From NCBI GenBank assembly GCA_026706505.1, contig JAPOYQ010000853.1, positions 1-8,235 of the forward strand: 8,235 nt of DNA, written 5' to 3'. The translations under genes and the position numbers were made by a program. The notes under the pieces were generated by a model that was not told the DNA's origin, ran no database searches, and was given only the letters and a program-made list of their open reading frames with translations. Below are positions 6,376 through 8,235 of the stretch, piece after piece. Every line of letters begins with the position of its first letter. Within the stretch, counting starts at the first letter, position 1. Source of the stretch: Gemmatimonadota bacterium (GTDB lineage Bacteria; Latescibacterota; UBA2968; UBA8231).

Positions 6376-7224
6376 ATGAGCGCTACCTATAATTACGAAG
6401 TCGTCGAACGCTGGGGCCTAGGCCCCCAAGGCCGTCCCATGGGCGGCGTCGTGCCCGGAGTGGCCGCCGATAGTCAGGGCCGGGTCTTTGTGGGCCGCCG
6501 TCACCCGCCCGCCCTGTTGGTGTACGACCGCGACGGGGCCTATATCGACACTTGGGGTGCCGACCTGCTGGGGAACCCCCACCTCCTGTGGGTTGACGGC
6601 GAGGACCAAGTGTACGTGGCCGACACCGACGGCCACACCATCCGCTGCTTCAATCCGCAGGGGGAAGTGATCCACACGTGGGGTACGCCGGGCGTGCCGG
6701 GCGCGCCCGACCAGCCCTTTAACCAGCCGACCAAAGCCATGCGCGGCCCTTCTGGGGATTTGTACGTGGCCGATGGGTACGGCCAATACCGCATCCACCG
6801 CATTTCGGACGCGGGAGAGTTGGTCCATTCGTGGGGATCCGCGGGCACGGGTCCGGGCCAATTCGCCCTGCCCCACAGCCTGTGGGTTGACCGCGACGAG
6901 CGCGTCTGGGCCGTTGACCGCGAAAACAACCGCATCCAGCGCTTTGACTCCGAGGGCCGCTACTTGGACGAGTGGACCGACTTGGTAATGCCCATGGATC
7001 TCTTCATCACCCCGGACAACACAGTGTATATAGTCGAGGCCCCGTCGCGCGTCAGCATCTTCGACATAGAGGGGCAGCTGCTAGCCCGCTGGGGTGAGGA
7101 CGGCTCGGCCCCAGGTCAATTCGCCGACTCTCCGCACAGCATTTGGGTGGACGAGGAAGGCTCGCTGTACACCGGCGAAGTAGCCACCCTGCACGATAGG
7201 GTGCAGAAATTCCGCCGCGTTTAG
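6376..7224 (+). CDS. NHL-repeat six-bladed beta-propeller protein
   Basis: A 282-residue protein built of propeller repeats of about 40-50 residues. Each has the pattern hydrophobic-DxDGxxYVAD...RIxxFDxxGxxxxxWG. Clear units are QVYVADTDGHTIRCFNPQGE (78-97) with TWG at 101-103, DLYVADGYGQYRIHRISDAG (128-147) with SWG at 152-154, and VWAVDRENNRIQRFDSEGRY (177-196) with EW at 199-200. A further unit has PDNTVYIV (213-220) with RWG at 238-240. This resembles NHL proteins and peptidylamidoglycolate lyase-like propellers, which bind proteins or ligands or act as lyases. There is no signal peptide or transmembrane segment with the chosen start. The ATG at 6376 is preferred over TTG 6331, because GGGGA lies 7 bases upstream and the propeller begins right after it. 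It is divergent from the PhyH operon, so a shared role is possible. The ligand or reaction is unknown. Confidence 0.82.
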   Translation: MSATYNYEVVERWGLGPQGRPMGGVVPGVAADSQGRVFVGRRHPPALLVYDRDGAYIDTWGADLLGNPHLLWVDGEDQVYVADTDGHTIRCFNPQGEVIHTWGTPGVPGAPDQPFNQPTKAMRGPSGDLYVADGYGQYRIHRISDAGELVHSWGSAGTGPGQFALPHSLWVDRDERVWAVDRENNRIQRFDSEGRYLDEWTDLVMPMDLFITPDNTVYIVEAPSRVSIFDIEGQLLARWGEDGSAPGQFADSPHSIWVDEEGSLYTGEVATLHDRVQKFRRV

Positions 7225-7232
7225 GAGTTGCC

Positions 7233-7355
7233 ATGACGGCAGCGACTCGGCTCTGGTTTGTTACGACCGCAGGTACTTGCAATCCAAGCGTGCCACCTCC
7301 AGTGGATTCTTGCCCGATTTCCCTTGGATTCGAGTACTGGCACCCAGTACAATGA
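7233..7355 (+). other. Short ORF after the NHL gene, possible remnant of a downstream gene
   Basis: An ATG at 7233 sits 6 bases after AGGAG, which overlaps the NHL stop codon, the typical spacing of the next gene in an operon. It opens a 40-residue frame starting MTAATRLWFVTTAG, then becomes Pro- and Cys-rich with no recognisable family, and stops at 7355. From about 7261 it runs antisense to the 3' end of the ankyrin gene. It may be the start of a gene whose remainder was replaced when the ankyrin region arrived, or it may be a chance frame. Confidence 0.2.
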
Positions 7356-8229
7356 GTACTTCTGCCGAGTCCACTTGGCCTTCATAGGTCGCGCGATGTA
7401 ACGGGGTCCGGCCCTTGGTGTCTTGGGCATTTAAGTCAGCGCCGTAGTCGCTCAGCAACCAGAGGGAATCAACCTCTCCTCTTTCCGCAGCTAGGTGGAG
7501 GGGTGTGCGTTTGCTCGTCGTCTCAGCGTTGACGTCGGCACCGCGTTTGAGCAGCCATTCCGCACAGGCGAGCGACCCGGTTCGGGCGGCCCAATGCAGG
7601 GGCGTCATATTCGCTTCTCCCACAAACGAGGCTAGGTCTAAGTCTGCTGCACATTCTCGCACGCGATCGAGGTCGTCCAAGGCGCAGGCAGAGAGCACGT
7701 CGTAGTGCGCGCCCCACTCGATCAGTACGCGCGCCGTCTGGCGCTTCCCGTGAATCCATTCGGAGCCACCGGGGGCAACTGCTTCCTGCAGGGCGGTATT
7801 TCCGCGCTCGCCATTTCCCTTGAATTTCACTTCCGGGTCGGCACCATATTGCAACAAAAGCTTTGTTAGTTCTGCGCCGTTGCGGGATGCTGCGGCCCAA
7901 TACAGGAGTGAGATATTGTCCGGCCACCCCGTGTGGGGCTTGAGGATAGAGACACCAGCAGCGTCGGCGGCACCGGACTCGAAGACATGGCGGAGATTCT
8001 CGATGCACGTCCCGGTCCAGGCGGCTTCATGTAAGCAGTTGTAGCCCGTCTCGGAGACGAGCATTGGGACGCCGTGGTCTAGCAGGAACTTGGTTGACGG
8101 GGCGCATCCTCGCATTGCAACCGTGGCGCGGATGAGTAGAGGTCCCACTGATTGCAGTAAGGCAGGTTCCCGCCGTGCCAATTCGGCCATGCGGCCGACG
8201 TCGCAAATCCCGGCCCACCTGTCAACCAT
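7261..8229 (-). CDS. Ankyrin-repeat protein (N-terminus may extend beyond window)
   Basis: A protein of 322 residues from the ATG at 8229. The frame is still open at the window edge and the sequence enters the first helix at once (GICDVGRMAELARREPALLQ), so a few more N-terminal residues may lie outside. Ankyrin repeats bind other proteins. Strong repeats are MTPLHWAARTGSLACAEWLL (208-227) with KRGADVN, RTPLHLAAERGEVDSLWLLS (241-260) with DYGADLN, and RTPLHRATYEGQVDSAEVLI (274-293) with VLGAS. A more divergent copy is NCLHEAAWTGTCIENLRHVF (64-83), and LLYWAAASRNGAELTKLLLQ (108-127) with YGADPE is another. Irregular insertions occur around residues 88-105 and 134-143. No signal peptide, membrane segment or added catalytic domain is visible. 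It is tail-to-tail with the NHL gene (36 bases apart). Binding partner unknown; such proteins are common in host-associated bacteria. Confidence 0.85.
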   Translation of the reverse strand: MVDRWAGICDVGRMAELARREPALLQSVGPLLIRATVAMRGCAPSTKFLLDHGVPMLVSETGYNCLHEAAWTGTCIENLRHVFESGAADAAGVSILKPHTGWPDNISLLYWAAASRNGAELTKLLLQYGADPEVKFKGNGERGNTALQEAVAPGGSEWIHGKRQTARVLIEWGAHYDVLSACALDDLDRVRECAADLDLASFVGEANMTPLHWAARTGSLACAEWLLKRGADVNAETTSKRTPLHLAAERGEVDSLWLLSDYGADLNAQDTKGRTPLHRATYEGQVDSAEVLIVLGASTRIQGKSGKNPLEVARLDCKYLRS

Positions 8230-8235
8230 AGTGCG

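Noticed and set aside
7261..8229. A toxin or effector domain attached to the ankyrin repeats.
   Set aside because: The visible 322 residues are accounted for by ankyrin-type helices and short insertions. No additional catalytic motif or secretion signal can be seen, though the N-terminus may be incomplete.

Overview
This 8.2 kb window is GC-rich bacterial DNA, densely packed with protein genes; I see no rRNA, tRNA, CRISPR array or insertion sequence. The gene mix (an ECF-type sigma factor with a large extra C-terminal domain, a phytanoyl-CoA dioxygenase-like enzyme, a sialidase-like propeller, an NHL-type propeller, an ankyrin-repeat protein, and a BCCT transporter) suggests an uncultivated, possibly marine or sponge-associated lineage such as Poribacteria, Latescibacterota or similar. 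That placement is inference from gene content only.

Positions 1-2849 hold a tightly coupled plus-strand operon. In order it carries the 3' end of a BCCT-family transporter, two adjacent homologous DUF1538 membrane proteins, a small PII-like protein with an atypical T-loop, and a two-CBS-domain protein. Genes overlap by 4 bases (GTGA, ATGA) or are separated by 1-3 bases. It looks like a transport system with two built-in nucleotide or metabolite sensors. A hairpin at 2879-2906 may end the transcript.

Positions 3108-4352 (plus) encode the most unusual gene. An ECF-like sigma factor (regions 2 and 4) is continuous with a compact class II aminoacyl-tRNA synthetase core that resembles the phenylalanyl-tRNA synthetase alpha subunit (PheS), including recognisable motifs 2 and 3. 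A perfect 7-bp inverted repeat lies just upstream of the preferred start. An internal ATG with a good ribosome binding site sits exactly at the domain boundary. A plausible reading is a transcription factor that senses an amino acid or adenylate through a repurposed synthetase fold.

Positions 4362-6247 (minus) form a two-gene operon: a PhyH-type Fe(II)/2-oxoglutarate dioxygenase followed, with an ATGA overlap, by a sialidase-like beta-propeller with Asp-boxes. A good sigma-70-type promoter (TATAAT) lies in the 128-bp divergent intergenic region. On the other side (6376-7224, plus) is a cytoplasmic NHL-repeat propeller.

Directly after it, a ribosome binding site and ATG open a short ORF that runs into the tail-to-tail ankyrin gene and may be the remnant of a lost gene. 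The ankyrin-repeat protein fills 7261-8229 on the minus strand, and its N-terminus may lie beyond the window.
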